Origin: JBHEBG01 sp046557915
GTDB lineage: Bacteria; Bacteroidota; Bacteroidia; Flavobacteriales; Flavobacteriaceae
Direction: 5' to 3'
DNA length: 64,000 nt
Assembly (NCBI RefSeq): GCF_046557915.1
Contig: NZ_JBHEBG010000004.1
Coordinates: 372,001 to 436,000, forward strand
The notes below the pieces were generated by a model. The model was not told where the DNA came from, did not search any database, and saw nothing but the letters and a program-made list of their open reading frames with translations. The first letter of the stretch is position 1; every line of letters begins with the position of its first letter. Positions 8,199-17,786 of the stretch are shown here, one piece after another. The position numbers were made by a program, and so were the translations under genes.

Positions 8199-11100
8199 TT
8201 AATGGAAGACCGCAATATTCGTTGCTGAAATATCTAAAAAACGGTAGTTAACATTTTTTTGTTGCAGTTTTAAAACCTTTACGGTCTCTTTCGATTTATT
8301 ATTTTCTCGTATGGTAAATTTTAGGTGAGTAGGAGTGTTTTCTAGATTTCCAATATACTTGGTGTTCAATATCCATGGACCAGCACCAATGTCCTGAATC
8401 CCAAAACTTTTGGAAAAACAGCCCTTTTTACGTTCTTCTTTGAGAAGTTGTTGATTTTCCGTTTTGGTGTGGCTCCAAGTATAGTATCGGTTCAGAGGAC
8501 CAACAAATTGTAGCTCAAATTCTGCATTAGGATTGTTCCACTGAACGATGATGGAGATGTCCTCCTGGTCCTGATCGAAAGTAAAACTGTCTTTATCCAA
8601 CCCCAATACATTGTAATAGTTTTCCGCTAGGTCGCGCATTTCGCGCTTTACAATTTTATATAAACCATCCGTATCAGGATCCTTATGTTCCATGTTGAGA
8701 TATTTTTTATACAGTTTCCATCCCTCTTTATAATCTCCATTATTAACAAAGGCTTTGGCCAAATCTCTTTGGCTTTGGGCCTGAGTTGGCTTTAAATCTA
8801 AAATTCGTTTGTAAATGGAGAGCGACTTCGTATATAAACCATGTTGTTCATAAGAATATGCCAGTAACCTTTGGGCATTAACATCTTCCGGAAATTTCTC
8901 AGCGATATTGGATAAAATTAATAATGCCATATCTCTTGCATTCCATTTTTGTAGCAAATGATGGTGTACGTCCGAAAAAAAGTGAGGCATATTTTGGTAA
9001 AGTGATCGTTGCTGTAAATAAAGTTGATAGGCATCTCCCAATGATTTTGCCTTTGCAATTTCTTGTAGGTATTTAGGTTTGCTCCCCGCATTGTGTTCTG
9101 GGAAAATAGCTTCTCCTTTATAGCCATTGTTCCTGAACAAGGTTTGGTCATACAACGATTTTTTCTCAACCTTAACATCTTCGAATGATTGATTTTTAGT
9201 GCGTACGATAATAATTCCTCCTGCGGCCATCCTACCATATCGGGCTGCCGCCCAGCTTCCCGGCATAATGGTTATGTGCTGTACATTAGTAACGTCTATG
9301 GGCGGTAAAACTCCATCGGGAGGGTACTGTAGTCCATCAATATCCCAGGCCGCAAATATACCCAGGGCCTCATTTCCACGTATTCCCACGAGATTACCAA
9401 CAATTCTTACACCAGCAAATTTACCCCTTAGGGCATCTGTTAACGTTTGGGATGAGGTGTTTAAAAGATCACCTTCTATTTGTCTTATAGCAAAACCGGT
9501 GCTTTCCGGATCCAAAACCCCAAAGTTGGTAGATACTTTCTTTTTACCCATGGCATCTACGCTCAGCTTTTCCAGCCCTTTCCTTTTGTCTTCCAATACC
9601 ACTTCATCCAACACTTTTACCCCTAATGGCATGGTAATACTAAGATTAGAGGTGCCGTAATTTACTGCGGCCTCTACTTTTATTCTTCCTGGGTAGGTAA
9701 ACATAAGTGTTTCTCCTGCTTCTGCCAGAATTGTGAAATTCCCCTTTGTATCGGTTCTAGTTTTCCGATTGGTGTTTTTTACCTGAACAAGCACCCGCTC
9801 AATGGGGTCATCAAAATCTGAAACACTACCCCTGATGATGATCAATTTGGGTGGCGCATCTTTAGGCTTATTTTTAGAAGTGTAATTGCCTTTCATTCTT
9901 CTGTAATCTGTGGCTTTTCTAATATCGTGTAGGTCCGTTAGATTAATATAGCTCCCATCAGATTCTTCAGCAATGAAAGCCAGAAGTTCGTGATTGCCTT
10001 TCTTGTGGGTGTTGATCGGGAAAATTTTTCCATACCATTTTTGGTTAACATCGGTCATAAAACGTGCTCCGTCTGTAAACAACAGCGTAAATTCTTCTGT
10101 GTTCAGTTGCTCTAGTACGTCTATATTAGTGGCCCCATCGTTTTCTATTTGTTCAATATGGGCTTTGAGCGCGTTCCATTGACCCTTCCTGATTTCAAAT
10201 GATTTCTCTTGACCCAATTTGTAACCAAAAGATTGAAAAGACACTTTAACATCTCCCATCCGTTCAAAAAATAGATCGAGATAATTCAGTTCCTTTTTCA
10301 AATCACGGTTTTCCATAGATAGTGAGTTATCCCATAGAACTTTAACCGATTTGGGCTTTTTGTTTTTCTTTTGGATATTCATGAAGGATGCTTGGTCACC
10401 TTCCAAAGGAGAAGTGTTAAGGTTGAACGCTATGGTAGTACCTTTACGAATTCTTCGCCATCTATCCTGACTTATTAACCGCGTATATGATCTTGCACCG
10501 TCGTTAAAGGCGGCAATAGCTATTCCCACCTTACCACCGTATATTTTTAGTAACTCCAGACTTACGATAAAATGGTTATTTACCACAATATCATAGGGAG
10601 AAAGATCTATGATTTCCCTACCACTTTTCTTCTTAATGGTGTAAAGGATATTTCTTTTGGAGATGTTTCGGCCCGGAAGGCCCTTTTCTATATCGTAAAC
10701 GTTTACCCTCACCAGAATACTATCAGAAATACTCTTAATAATGTTGAACGATAGGTCTTCTAATTTTATGGGCCCTTTCCTGACCAAAATCTTTGAGGCA
10801 TGTTCTCCGCCAAGAGCAAGACTGTCATTCCAAAACCCAATTAGATTTTTCGTTGTTTTCGAATAACCTATTCGGTTTTTTTCCACTTCGCCAACATCTA
10901 CCACTACTTCTTGCAACTGATACACTTCCTCCTGTAGAAAAATAACGGGGTTGTGCGATATTCTTTTGTGAAGGTCGGAAGTTGATAACCTAAGTGGGGT
11001 GTAACCAATACGGGAGATTTGGACACTATCTATTTGATTTAACTCTTTCAATACCAAGTTAAATGTTCCATCATTATCGGACACCGTACCAATGGTTTGG

Positions 11101-11336
11101 TCTATAACACCAATATTTGCATAATCGACCGGTTTTCCTGTTTCTTGGTCCAATATAGTGCCCACTAATGTTTTTTGGGCAAAAAGGCCTTGAATGGAAA
11201 TGAATAACATTACCATCAGGTATCTATTCCGCAAAATAAAAAGTAATGACAAAGGCACAATTAAAGATAACAAGATTTTGTTGACGATAATGAATTTTCT
11301 CATCTCCAAAAATAATTTGTCCTGTCTTTTGCACAT
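8199..11336 (-). CDS. Large exported VWA / TonB-plug / TPR protein with carboxypeptidase-like domains
   Basis: 1045 residues. After a hydrophobic start ending in FISIQGLFAQ (about 43-54) come a carboxypeptidase-regulatory-like domain (55-135), a beta-sandwich region (about 140-300), a VWA-like domain with the MIDAS motif DNSLS and TDGARF (about 330-480), a second carboxypeptidase-like domain, a TonB-dependent-receptor plug-like region (LTDALRGKFAGVRI, then GRMAAGGIIIVRT), TPR-like helices, and a C-terminal beta domain. There is no outer-membrane barrel, so it is not a transporter; a surface or periplasmic scaffold is likelier. The true start is uncertain because the annotated N-terminus has two hydrophobic stretches; Met12, or a TTG start closer to the second stretch, is possible. 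Confidence 0.75.
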   Translation of the reverse strand: MCKRQDKLFLEMRKFIIVNKILLSLIVPLSLLFILRNRYLMVMLFISIQGLFAQKTLVGTILDQETGKPVDYANIGVIDQTIGTVSDNDGTFNLVLKELNQIDSVQISRIGYTPLRLSTSDLHKRISHNPVIFLQEEVYQLQEVVVDVGEVEKNRIGYSKTTKNLIGFWNDSLALGGEHASKILVRKGPIKLEDLSFNIIKSISDSILVRVNVYDIEKGLPGRNISKRNILYTIKKKSGREIIDLSPYDIVVNNHFIVSLELLKIYGGKVGIAIAAFNDGARSYTRLISQDRWRRIRKGTTIAFNLNTSPLEGDQASFMNIQKKNKKPKSVKVLWDNSLSMENRDLKKELNYLDLFFERMGDVKVSFQSFGYKLGQEKSFEIRKGQWNALKAHIEQIENDGATNIDVLEQLNTEEFTLLFTDGARFMTDVNQKWYGKIFPINTHKKGNHELLAFIAEESDGSYINLTDLHDIRKATDYRRMKGNYTSKNKPKDAPPKLIIIRGSVSDFDDPIERVLVQVKNTNRKTRTDTKGNFTILAEAGETLMFTYPGRIKVEAAVNYGTSNLSITMPLGVKVLDEVVLEDKRKGLEKLSVDAMGKKKVSTNFGVLDPESTGFAIRQIEGDLLNTSSQTLTDALRGKFAGVRIVGNLVGIRGNEALGIFAAWDIDGLQYPPDGVLPPIDVTNVQHITIMPGSWAAARYGRMAAGGIIIVRTKNQSFEDVKVEKKSLYDQTLFRNNGYKGEAIFPEHNAGSKPKYLQEIAKAKSLGDAYQLYLQQRSLYQNMPHFFSDVHHHLLQKWNARDMALLILSNIAEKFPEDVNAQRLLAYSYEQHGLYTKSLSIYKRILDLKPTQAQSQRDLAKAFVNNGDYKEGWKLYKKYLNMEHKDPDTDGLYKIVKREMRDLAENYYNVLGLDKDSFTFDQDQEDISIIVQWNNPNAEFELQFVGPLNRYYTWSHTKTENQQLLKEERKKGCFSKSFGIQDIGAGPWILNTKYIGNLENTPTHLKFTIRENNKSKETVKVLKLQQKNVNYRFLDISATNIAVFH

Positions 11337-11366
11337 TGGAGTCTTTCTACAAACTTTTATAGTATG

Positions 11367-13259
11367 TTACTGATCTACCGATAACAAAACGTAAAAATTT
11401 GGGTCAATGCCTATTGGTTTCCAATCTTTTAACCCATTTGCCCTGGCAAAGCTAATAGCCTTTGCCTTTGGCGTATATGAGACCCTGGGATATGCGGTAG
11501 AAGCGCTTTCTTTGATTTGATGTTTGTCTACCCATTCCACCCCAATAAAAACAGTTTCGGTAAGATAAATCCCGGAGTTTTCAAGATCAAATTCTAACCA
11601 TCCTTTTTTCAAATTTGACGCTACCAAAATGTTGGTTTGCAAGATGTCCTTCCCCGGATTTTTTCCATCTATGCATTCAAGAATCCTTGCTCTTAGCTTA
11701 AAATTCTTGCCCAACCTGTTGTTCCTAATATGTACACGTAGTTTCATTAATTTTCCAGGAGATTCAATCTTTATTTTTGTAATTAAAGAAGCTCCGGGTA
11801 TTTTACCACCGATGTATGCTCCAGAAGATACGATACCCAACCCCTTGTTACCCACTTTTACAATTTTCTTTTTCTTACCGGTTACAATCACTTCGGGTAA
11901 CGCTTCAATTAGCCGAGTCATTCTGAGCGCCATAGCATCTGCATCCTGAACAGTTTTTATCTCAATTCTTTGTTTTTCGTATCCTAGTGCGGATACAGTT
12001 AGCATTTCATTGATACGCGCGGCTGGGATATTAATGGTGAAGTTTCCTTTTTCATCTGAAGCGGTACCCACATTTGTATTTTCAATACCGATATTTACGT
12101 AAGGAATAGGGGCACCGTTTTTATCGTACACAGTTCCTTTTAGGTAAGAAATTTTAGTGCTTGTATGGTGTTCTTTTTTAAGGGATGCCTTTGTAATTAT
12201 ATTGAGAACACCGATAACAACATTTTCTGAGGCAGGGGAGTCATAGTTAGATAAGACGGCAATATTTAAACCGGTAGGCCCATGAAAACCAATGGATGCG
12301 CTTACTCCCGGGAAAGCACCAACCAATTCAAAAATTTGCCCATTCTTTTTTAGATTCTCATTTTCAAAATTTGACGACAGTAGGGATACAGATTTTTTGG
12401 TGATAAAGTTGTGGTTAAAAACGGCATTTAAAAGGATGGATAAATCCCTTATGGAAGAATAACCGCCACCGTCCGAGGCTCCTCTCAATGATACTTCTTG
12501 GTTTGATTCAACCCATATATGGTTCTGATTTTTAACGTAGGGTTTCGCAAAAGAGGAGTCTAGTACATCCAAATATGGAAAACCTGTATCTTTCATATTA
12601 AGCGGTTCAAATATCTTTTGATTTACAAAAGAGTAAAAATCCATTCCCGAGATCTTTTCAATAACAGCTCCTAAAACTATGTATCCTTCATTACTATATT
12701 GATATTCCGAGCCGGGGTCAAAATCTAGTTTTTTCCTTGATATGAAATCTAGATACTCCGATATGCTATCGAGATCACTTCTTTTTTTAAGAAATTCCGG
12801 GTTGTTCCAATAATGTCCAAAGCCCGATTTATGGGCAAGAAGTTGCCTTATGGTAATTTTATGGGCCCGCGGATCTGAGAAGTTGAAATTAAATTTTTCA
12901 AGACTATCATCTAGCATTAGTCTTTGCTCCTCTATCAGTTTTAATGTTCCGACCATTGTAAAAAATTTACCCACTGAGGCTAAGGAAAACTTGGAAGCAT
13001 GGGTATTTGCAATGCTCTTTTTTACATCGCTGTAACCACGGCATTCTTGCACTATGGTATTGGAGAAATTATCTGCCAATATTACACATCCGGAGAATTG
13101 TTTATTTAGAGCGAGGCTGTCTATCATGCTAACAACCTCTTCTTTAAGGATATCCCCGGAATACTGTGCAGTACCCCGTGTTGATAATAAACTTAGAAGG
13201 CAAAGTAGAAAGAATTGAAGGCTGACTTTATGAAGAATTGATTTATAACATGGGTCCAT
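11367..13259 (-). CDS. Class C beta-lactamase-like serine hydrolase fused to carboxypeptidase-like and beta-sandwich domains
   Basis: 630 residues with a signal peptide. The hydrolase domain (about 35-355) has the nucleophile motif Ser95-Val-Gly-Lys98 and Tyr188-Ser-Asn (YQYSNEGY), with the class C signature GFGHYW before it. It is followed by a carboxypeptidase-regulatory-like domain (about 366-450; YLKGTVYDKNGAPIPYVNIG) and a C-terminal beta-sandwich (about 460-630). The catalytic domain type cleaves D-Ala peptides, esters or beta-lactams; no resistance function is implied. The C-terminal two-domain module resembles the N-terminal part of the next gene's product, which begins 30 bp downstream, so the two are likely co-transcribed. 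Confidence 0.82.
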   Translation of the reverse strand: MDPCYKSILHKVSLQFFLLCLLSLLSTRGTAQYSGDILKEEVVSMIDSLALNKQFSGCVILADNFSNTIVQECRGYSDVKKSIANTHASKFSLASVGKFFTMVGTLKLIEEQRLMLDDSLEKFNFNFSDPRAHKITIRQLLAHKSGFGHYWNNPEFLKKRSDLDSISEYLDFISRKKLDFDPGSEYQYSNEGYIVLGAVIEKISGMDFYSFVNQKIFEPLNMKDTGFPYLDVLDSSFAKPYVKNQNHIWVESNQEVSLRGASDGGGYSSIRDLSILLNAVFNHNFITKKSVSLLSSNFENENLKKNGQIFELVGAFPGVSASIGFHGPTGLNIAVLSNYDSPASENVVIGVLNIITKASLKKEHHTSTKISYLKGTVYDKNGAPIPYVNIGIENTNVGTASDEKGNFTINIPAARINEMLTVSALGYEKQRIEIKTVQDADAMALRMTRLIEALPEVIVTGKKKKIVKVGNKGLGIVSSGAYIGGKIPGASLITKIKIESPGKLMKLRVHIRNNRLGKNFKLRARILECIDGKNPGKDILQTNILVASNLKKGWLEFDLENSGIYLTETVFIGVEWVDKHQIKESASTAYPRVSYTPKAKAISFARANGLKDWKPIGIDPNFYVLLSVDQ

Positions 13260-13477
13260 ATACCGGTATTTGGGGCTCTTACGATTCTATTCTATGAATT
13301 TCTTTTTTCGATTTGACGAAAAATACGGTTATGAAGGTATTGTTTTGAAGACTTGAAAACATTTCAATTGTTGCGATTTAGCGTTGGTTTCAAAATGTTT
13401 AACTAAATAAGATAATTGTAACACTGGCTTTTGTTGAAAGTCTATTGAGTAAGAACTGTTATCGTAAAAGTTTATAG

Positions 13478-14374
13478 ATGAAAGTAAGGGATAAAATAAT
13501 ATGCTTTAGCAACGACAAGACCCAGAGCTTCCCGGTTAAATTTTCTAATGAAATTTATATATCAAAGGGTAAATCGCCAAAATATGCCGCTCCGGTTTCC
13601 TACCGTTCATCCTATGCCATAAAATGCGTTGTAAACGGAGAGGAAGATTATTTGGTAGATGGCCAACTAAAGCGGCTAGGGACAGGTTCCGTTTTATTTG
13701 TACAACCAGATTCCAAGGTGCAATTTCTTAAAGCCAATGGTTTGGCAACATCAATTTTTCTAGAACCCGATGCTATGCTGGAAGCCCATAAGTATCTTTT
13801 ATGGGGTGATAAGTTACTCGACTTTCCTTTTGACAGTTTTTCAACAGATTTCGTACCGTTCTTACCTATTAAGACCACTTGCAGTGGCCCAGAGCTTAAA
13901 AGGATAATAAATATGGTAGCAGCAAATTCCAATGCCGTTTTGGATGAATCTTTTTATTTGGAGCTGGCCGAAAATGTAATCCTTGCCCAGAATAAACTTG
14001 GCCTGGAAAAAAACAATTTAAAATTTAAGCGTAAAAAAACTAGGCTAGAAATTTTTAGGCGATTGTCCGTCGTTAGGGAATATATAGAAGATAATCTCTA
14101 TAAAAATATAAGCCTTGATGAGCTATCCCATGTTTCTTGCTTATCCAAGTATTACATGGTTAGAACATTTAGACAACTTTACGGAAAATCGCCTTACCAA
14201 TTTCATTTAGAACTTAAACTAAATAAAATGCACGCCCTAATTAACTCCGATTTGCAAATTGAATCTTTAAGAAGCTTGGCATCGGATTTTGGATTCTACG
14301 AGTACTCGGTTTTTTACAAACACTATATGCGGTTCTTCAACAAAAAACCTAGTCTTAATAGGGGTTTTCGCTAA
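13478..14374 (+). CDS. AraC family transcriptional regulator
   Basis: 298 residues. The N-terminal part (about 1-160) is a beta-rich cupin-like sensor domain (VNGEEDYLVDGQLKRLGTGS). The C-terminal 100 residues carry two helix-turn-helices of the AraC type (EYIEDNLYKNISLDELSHVS, then YMVRTFRQLYGKSPYQFHLE). It is divergent from the beta-lactamase-like gene 218 bp away and may regulate it (inference from position only). Ligand unknown. Confidence 0.88.
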   Translation: MKVRDKIICFSNDKTQSFPVKFSNEIYISKGKSPKYAAPVSYRSSYAIKCVVNGEEDYLVDGQLKRLGTGSVLFVQPDSKVQFLKANGLATSIFLEPDAMLEAHKYLLWGDKLLDFPFDSFSTDFVPFLPIKTTCSGPELKRIINMVAANSNAVLDESFYLELAENVILAQNKLGLEKNNLKFKRKKTRLEIFRRLSVVREYIEDNLYKNISLDELSHVSCLSKYYMVRTFRQLYGKSPYQFHLELKLNKMHALINSDLQIESLRSLASDFGFYEYSVFYKHYMRFFNKKPSLNRGFR

Positions 14375-14410
14375 GAAGGAGCAAGCTATTGTAAACATTG
14401 TAGGCATTTG

Positions 14411-15385
14411 CTATAATTCAAAAACATCTTCAATCTTCCCAATTTTAAAGCCTTGCTGAATTACTGCCTCACTTTCTTTACTAGTTGGGTTTAGCAAAGG
14501 ATTGGTATGGTTAAAATGAATAAAAACGACTTTACTTTTTTCTTGCCGGTTCAGGGCTTTAAATTTTTCAAGACTCTCAATAATAAAGGGATGTGGAATT
14601 TGACTGATATCCCTGTTATTTATTTCTTTTTCGTTATAAAAGGTAGCGTCTAAAAATGCGTAATCTACCTGCTTTATTTCATCAATAATATTTTTGTTCC
14701 ATTTTTCCCATTTATCTATGTCGGGAATAAACAGCGCACTTTTATGGGGTCCTTTAATCTTATAACCTACAGTTTCGGAATACTCGTCCCTATGAGGCAC
14801 CATTATGGGCGTTACTTCAATAGCTTCGGATAGTTGAACCGGTTTTTCATTTTCCAATTCATTTAGTATTACATTGCTTTTTGTTATCAGTTGACTCCAA
14901 GGCCCGTTGTTAGTTAGGAACTCCTTCATTCTGGGCATCACATAAACGGGTGTGTTTTTGGAATTCATTGCTTCTTTTCCTAAAAATTGCAATCCTGTAT
15001 AATGTCCTATATGGGCATGGGTTAAGAAAATGCCATCTACCAACTCCCTATCACTTTTCCTTTCGGATTTCGTAAGCATTTTCATTTGTGTGGCGATATC
15101 TGGAGTAGCTTCAAACAGATAGGTTTTATTGGTTTGTCGATCAATTAGGCCCAATGAAATTACTTTTCGGGTATGATCCGGATTTTTAAAAAGTTCAATA
15201 CAGCATTCTTTTTTACAACCTATTTGAGGAGACCCCGCGTCTTGTACGGTTCCAAGAATAACAATGGAAGTTTGGTATGGATTTAGCTCTGGGGGTGATT
15301 GTTGGTCCAAACCGTTGTCCGAAGATTTTTTTTCAGCGCAAGAAAGAATAAAAAATATAAAAAAGCAGCTAAAATATTTATTCAT
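14411..15385 (-). CDS. MBL-fold metallohydrolase lipoprotein, PqqB-like
   Basis: 324 residues. Lipobox FFILSC with Cys16. The fold is metallo-beta-lactamase: His123, His125 and His128 in LTHAHIGHYTGL, a later His in PHRDEY, Asp in FLDATFY and a terminal His in FIHFNHTNP. The stretch LGTVQDAGSPQIGCKKECC is typical of PqqB-like proteins. The normally conserved Asp of HxHxDH is Gly127 here. It is a single exported protein and no other PQQ biosynthesis gene is nearby, so a role in PQQ export or synthesis is not supported by context. Confidence 0.8.
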   Translation of the reverse strand: MNKYFSCFFIFFILSCAEKKSSDNGLDQQSPPELNPYQTSIVILGTVQDAGSPQIGCKKECCIELFKNPDHTRKVISLGLIDRQTNKTYLFEATPDIATQMKMLTKSERKSDRELVDGIFLTHAHIGHYTGLQFLGKEAMNSKNTPVYVMPRMKEFLTNNGPWSQLITKSNVILNELENEKPVQLSEAIEVTPIMVPHRDEYSETVGYKIKGPHKSALFIPDIDKWEKWNKNIIDEIKQVDYAFLDATFYNEKEINNRDISQIPHPFIIESLEKFKALNRQEKSKVVFIHFNHTNPLLNPTSKESEAVIQQGFKIGKIEDVFEL

Positions 15386-15510
15386 GTTGGCTCTAATTAA
15401 TACCGACGTTCTGGCCTAAACTTTGTGTACTCCACCTGTCCACTGGCGGATTGGATTAGCAGGGCAGCACTGCTTTACAGCTATTATTGGGCCTTAGCTA
15501 TTTCCGCCTT

Positions 15511-16005
15511 TTAATTTGGGGAATGAAGACCAATTTTATTTCCTTCCGAATCAAGAAATATCGCAAAGTACCCACTTTCATCGGCGTGAAGTGTTTTTGG
15601 AACCATAATTTTCCCGCCGTTTTCCTCTATCTTATCAAGTATAACCTGAAGATCGTTTCCACCATTTAGATATATGGTGACGCCATCAGCTGAGGGTTTA
15701 TACCCTTCTCCTTTGATTATAACTCCCGTAACTATTTCTCCTTCGTATGGGAATATTCCCATTTGCATTTCGGGCATATCCACTTTCTCAATGGTGATGT
15801 TCAAAATTGTTTGATAAAAATCGACTGCTCGTGAAATTTCAGTAGCTGGAATTTCAAATATTGAAATATGACTTTTCATTTCGTTTGTTATTTGTTTTAC
15901 GTTTGAGTCAACCGCCGTAGTTTCGGTTTTAGACTTGTTTTGGTCCTTGCAAGCAAAGATGGTAATGGAAAGTACTGTAAGTAAACATAGTATGGCTCTG
16001 TTCAT
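15511..16005 (-). CDS. VOC (glyoxalase-like) family lipoprotein
   Basis: 164 residues: a signal peptide with probable lipidated Cys19 (SITIFAC), a Lys/Thr-rich linker, then one vicinal-oxygen-chelate domain (about 45-164) with the paired beta-alpha-beta-beta-beta pattern (ISIFEIPATEISRAVDFYQT, and later SGYFAIFLDSEGNKIGLHS). VOC domains bind a metal and act as lyases, dioxygenases or binding proteins. The typical first metal His is not evident, so activity is uncertain. A -7-like element TAAATTTG lies at 16036-16029 upstream. Confidence 0.8.
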   Translation of the reverse strand: MNRAILCLLTVLSITIFACKDQNKSKTETTAVDSNVKQITNEMKSHISIFEIPATEISRAVDFYQTILNITIEKVDMPEMQMGIFPYEGEIVTGVIIKGEGYKPSADGVTIYLNGGNDLQVILDKIEENGGKIMVPKTLHADESGYFAIFLDSEGNKIGLHSPN

Positions 16006-16079
16006 GCTAATCTATTTAAATGGGCTCCCAAATTTAAATTACTTGAGAAGACCGAAATTGTAAAAATGCGACACCTTGT

Positions 16080-16898
16080 CTATCTGTAAAAGAGCGTAGA
16101 AAGGGCCATATTTTCATTTCCTAAGAAATCCTTCGGGTTAACCCCGGTAAATTCCTTAAAGTCTTTAATAAAATGCGATTGGTCAAAATAGTCACTTTCA
16201 TACGCAACATGGGTTAGACTTTCTGCCTTTTCACTAAGTAACATTTTTAGGGCTGTTTGCAATCGGATTACCTTACCTAATTGCTTTGGACTAACCCCGA
16301 TTTGTTTGATGAAATTTCTTTCGAGTTGTCTCCTTTTTGACAAATCTTCGTTAAGAATGGTGTTTATCGAAGCACTTCCGTTCGTTGCCTGTAGTACGTC
16401 AATGGTCATTTTTACGATTTTGTCAATGGTTCTTGTATCATTTAACTCACCTAAAAGAAAGTGTTCAATGATTTCTATTCGCTGTTTTGTAGTTGTTGCT
16501 TGGATTATGTTTTGTTCTAATTCTTTAGCCGCATTTGGTTCGAAGAGTAGTTCTATTGGCGTTTCTTTGTTTGCCAAGTTTTTAATGGGTATGGAAACGA
16601 AATTGGCAAAACCATAGGGATAAAAGCTAACTGCAAATGTATTGACATAGCCCGTAGGTTCTATGTAGAAAGGCTCAATGGTCTGTCCGAGAACCATTGC
16701 CCGGGGTTGCAAGATAAATTCATCTTGGGAAGAATATCGCTTTATATCGTCTCCGAGTATAAAAGCCATTTCAATGCAACCATCAGGTATAATCCGTTGT
16801 CTTTGCGCATTATTTTCTGCTGGCACTTCTAAAGTCCAATAACAGTTTACGACAGCTTCTAAATCTGAATGTGGTCGAAAAGTTTGATAATCCATCAA
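16080..16898 (-). CDS. AraC family regulator with DUF6597-type N-terminal domain
   Basis: 272 residues. The N-terminal part (about 1-120; YWTLEVPAE, then RIIPDGCIEMAFILGD) matches the sensor domain commonly found before an AraC helix-turn-helix in Bacteroidota. The C-terminal part (about 170-262) has the AraC DNA-binding domain (KQIGVSPKQLGKVIRLQTAL, ESDYFDQSHFIKDFKEFTG). Target genes are unknown. A short cassette-end-like sequence lies just upstream at 16920-16927. Confidence 0.87.
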   Translation of the reverse strand: MMDYQTFRPHSDLEAVVNCYWTLEVPAENNAQRQRIIPDGCIEMAFILGDDIKRYSSQDEFILQPRAMVLGQTIEPFYIEPTGYVNTFAVSFYPYGFANFVSIPIKNLANKETPIELLFEPNAAKELEQNIIQATTTKQRIEIIEHFLLGELNDTRTIDKIVKMTIDVLQATNGSASINTILNEDLSKRRQLERNFIKQIGVSPKQLGKVIRLQTALKMLLSEKAESLTHVAYESDYFDQSHFIKDFKEFTGVNPKDFLGNENMALSTLFYR

Positions 16899-16986
16899 TA
16901 GTTCTTTTTTTCAGAGTAACGCACAACGATTAATATATGAAAAATTGTGAATTTTAAGGGATTTACTTTTTGGTTTACAAGAGACC

Positions 16987-17697
16987 CTATTTTCTGATAC
17001 TCCATATTTCATGGATCGGGTCTCCCTTGCTGGACAGGCCGGTGTGGTGCCATTTACCATCTACCAGACTGTAATTAAACTCCAAACTAGCGCCTACTCT
17101 GGCATCATCCCGTGAAAAGAATTCTATGTTCTCGGTATATTTTTCATCAATTGTGGTATAGGTTCCTCCGCCCGTTCCCATAAATTGCTTTGTCTCCGTA
17201 TTATAAGCGATCCATTGAAAACGAGTTCCCGACAAAATTTTCATCGTTTTTCTGGGTCTGGTCGTATCCCTTAATTGTGTTTCACCATCCCTAATTCTAC
17301 CGGACATTAACCATGCACCTTGTAGCTTACCGGGCGTTCCACTATCAATTCGTTTAAACTGCGTTTCATTGCCAATAATGCTCATTATAGAGTCGGTAAT
17401 AGCCACTTTAAAGCTAAACTCTTTACCCACATTTGCTGCATTATCGGTATGAAATTCTACTTTTTCCGTGACGGTGTCACCCTGTAATTTCCAGGTCCCG
17501 CCATTGCAATGGATAAATTTACCCGTTACGGCATGGTAGGTTGTGAGTACTTGATACCCATCGGAAAAAATCACCACATCTTTAAGTTTCTCCCCATTTT
17601 CGGAAGTATGATAGCTTTCCCAGGCTCCAAGTAAACTTTGGGCATTTATTCCAATTGAAAAGAGCATAAAAACGAGCACTACAATTATTTTTTTCAT
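16987..17697 (-). CDS. Secreted protein with two tandem lipocalin-like repeats
   Basis: 236 residues. Signal peptide MKKIIVVLVFMLFSIGINAQ. The mature part is two related halves of about 100 residues: LLGAWESYHTSENGEKLKD ... GGTWKLQGDTVTEKVEFHTD and LQGAWLMSGRIRDGETQLRD ... GGTYTTIDEKYTENIEFFSR. Each opens with the L-x-GAW start of lipocalin-like/DUF4488-like beta-barrels. The function is not known, and binding of a small lipophilic ligand is a family-level guess only. It lies immediately outside the left end of the cassette array. Confidence 0.7.
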   Translation of the reverse strand: MKKIIVVLVFMLFSIGINAQSLLGAWESYHTSENGEKLKDVVIFSDGYQVLTTYHAVTGKFIHCNGGTWKLQGDTVTEKVEFHTDNAANVGKEFSFKVAITDSIMSIIGNETQFKRIDSGTPGKLQGAWLMSGRIRDGETQLRDTTRPRKTMKILSGTRFQWIAYNTETKQFMGTGGGTYTTIDEKYTENIEFFSRDDARVGASLEFNYSLVDGKWHHTGLSSKGDPIHEIWSIRK

Positions 17698-17745
17698 GAC
17701 CTTATTTTAGTATCGGTGAGCATAATATTTAATGTATATATTCTT

Positions 17746-17783
17746 AAAAGCCATCCGGAAACAGTTGGATTGGTGGTCTTTTT
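17746..17783. repeat. Imperfect palindrome, copy 1 of a dispersed element
   Basis: AAAAGCCATCC, a loop, then GGATTGGTGGTCTTTTT form an imperfect stem. The same element occurs at 23387-23421 and, in diverged form, near 19770-19797. It lies just after the stop of the 97-residue gene and may act as a terminator or as the variable hairpin of a cassette end. Confidence 0.5.
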
Positions 17784-17786
17784 AAA

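Noticed and set aside
8199..11336. TonB-dependent transporter
   Set aside because: A plug-like region is present but there is no 22-strand barrel; TPR and VWA domains follow or precede it.
14411..15385. PQQ biosynthesis locus
   Set aside because: PqqB similarity is limited to the fold and one motif, and no pqqA, C, D or E neighbours exist in the window.
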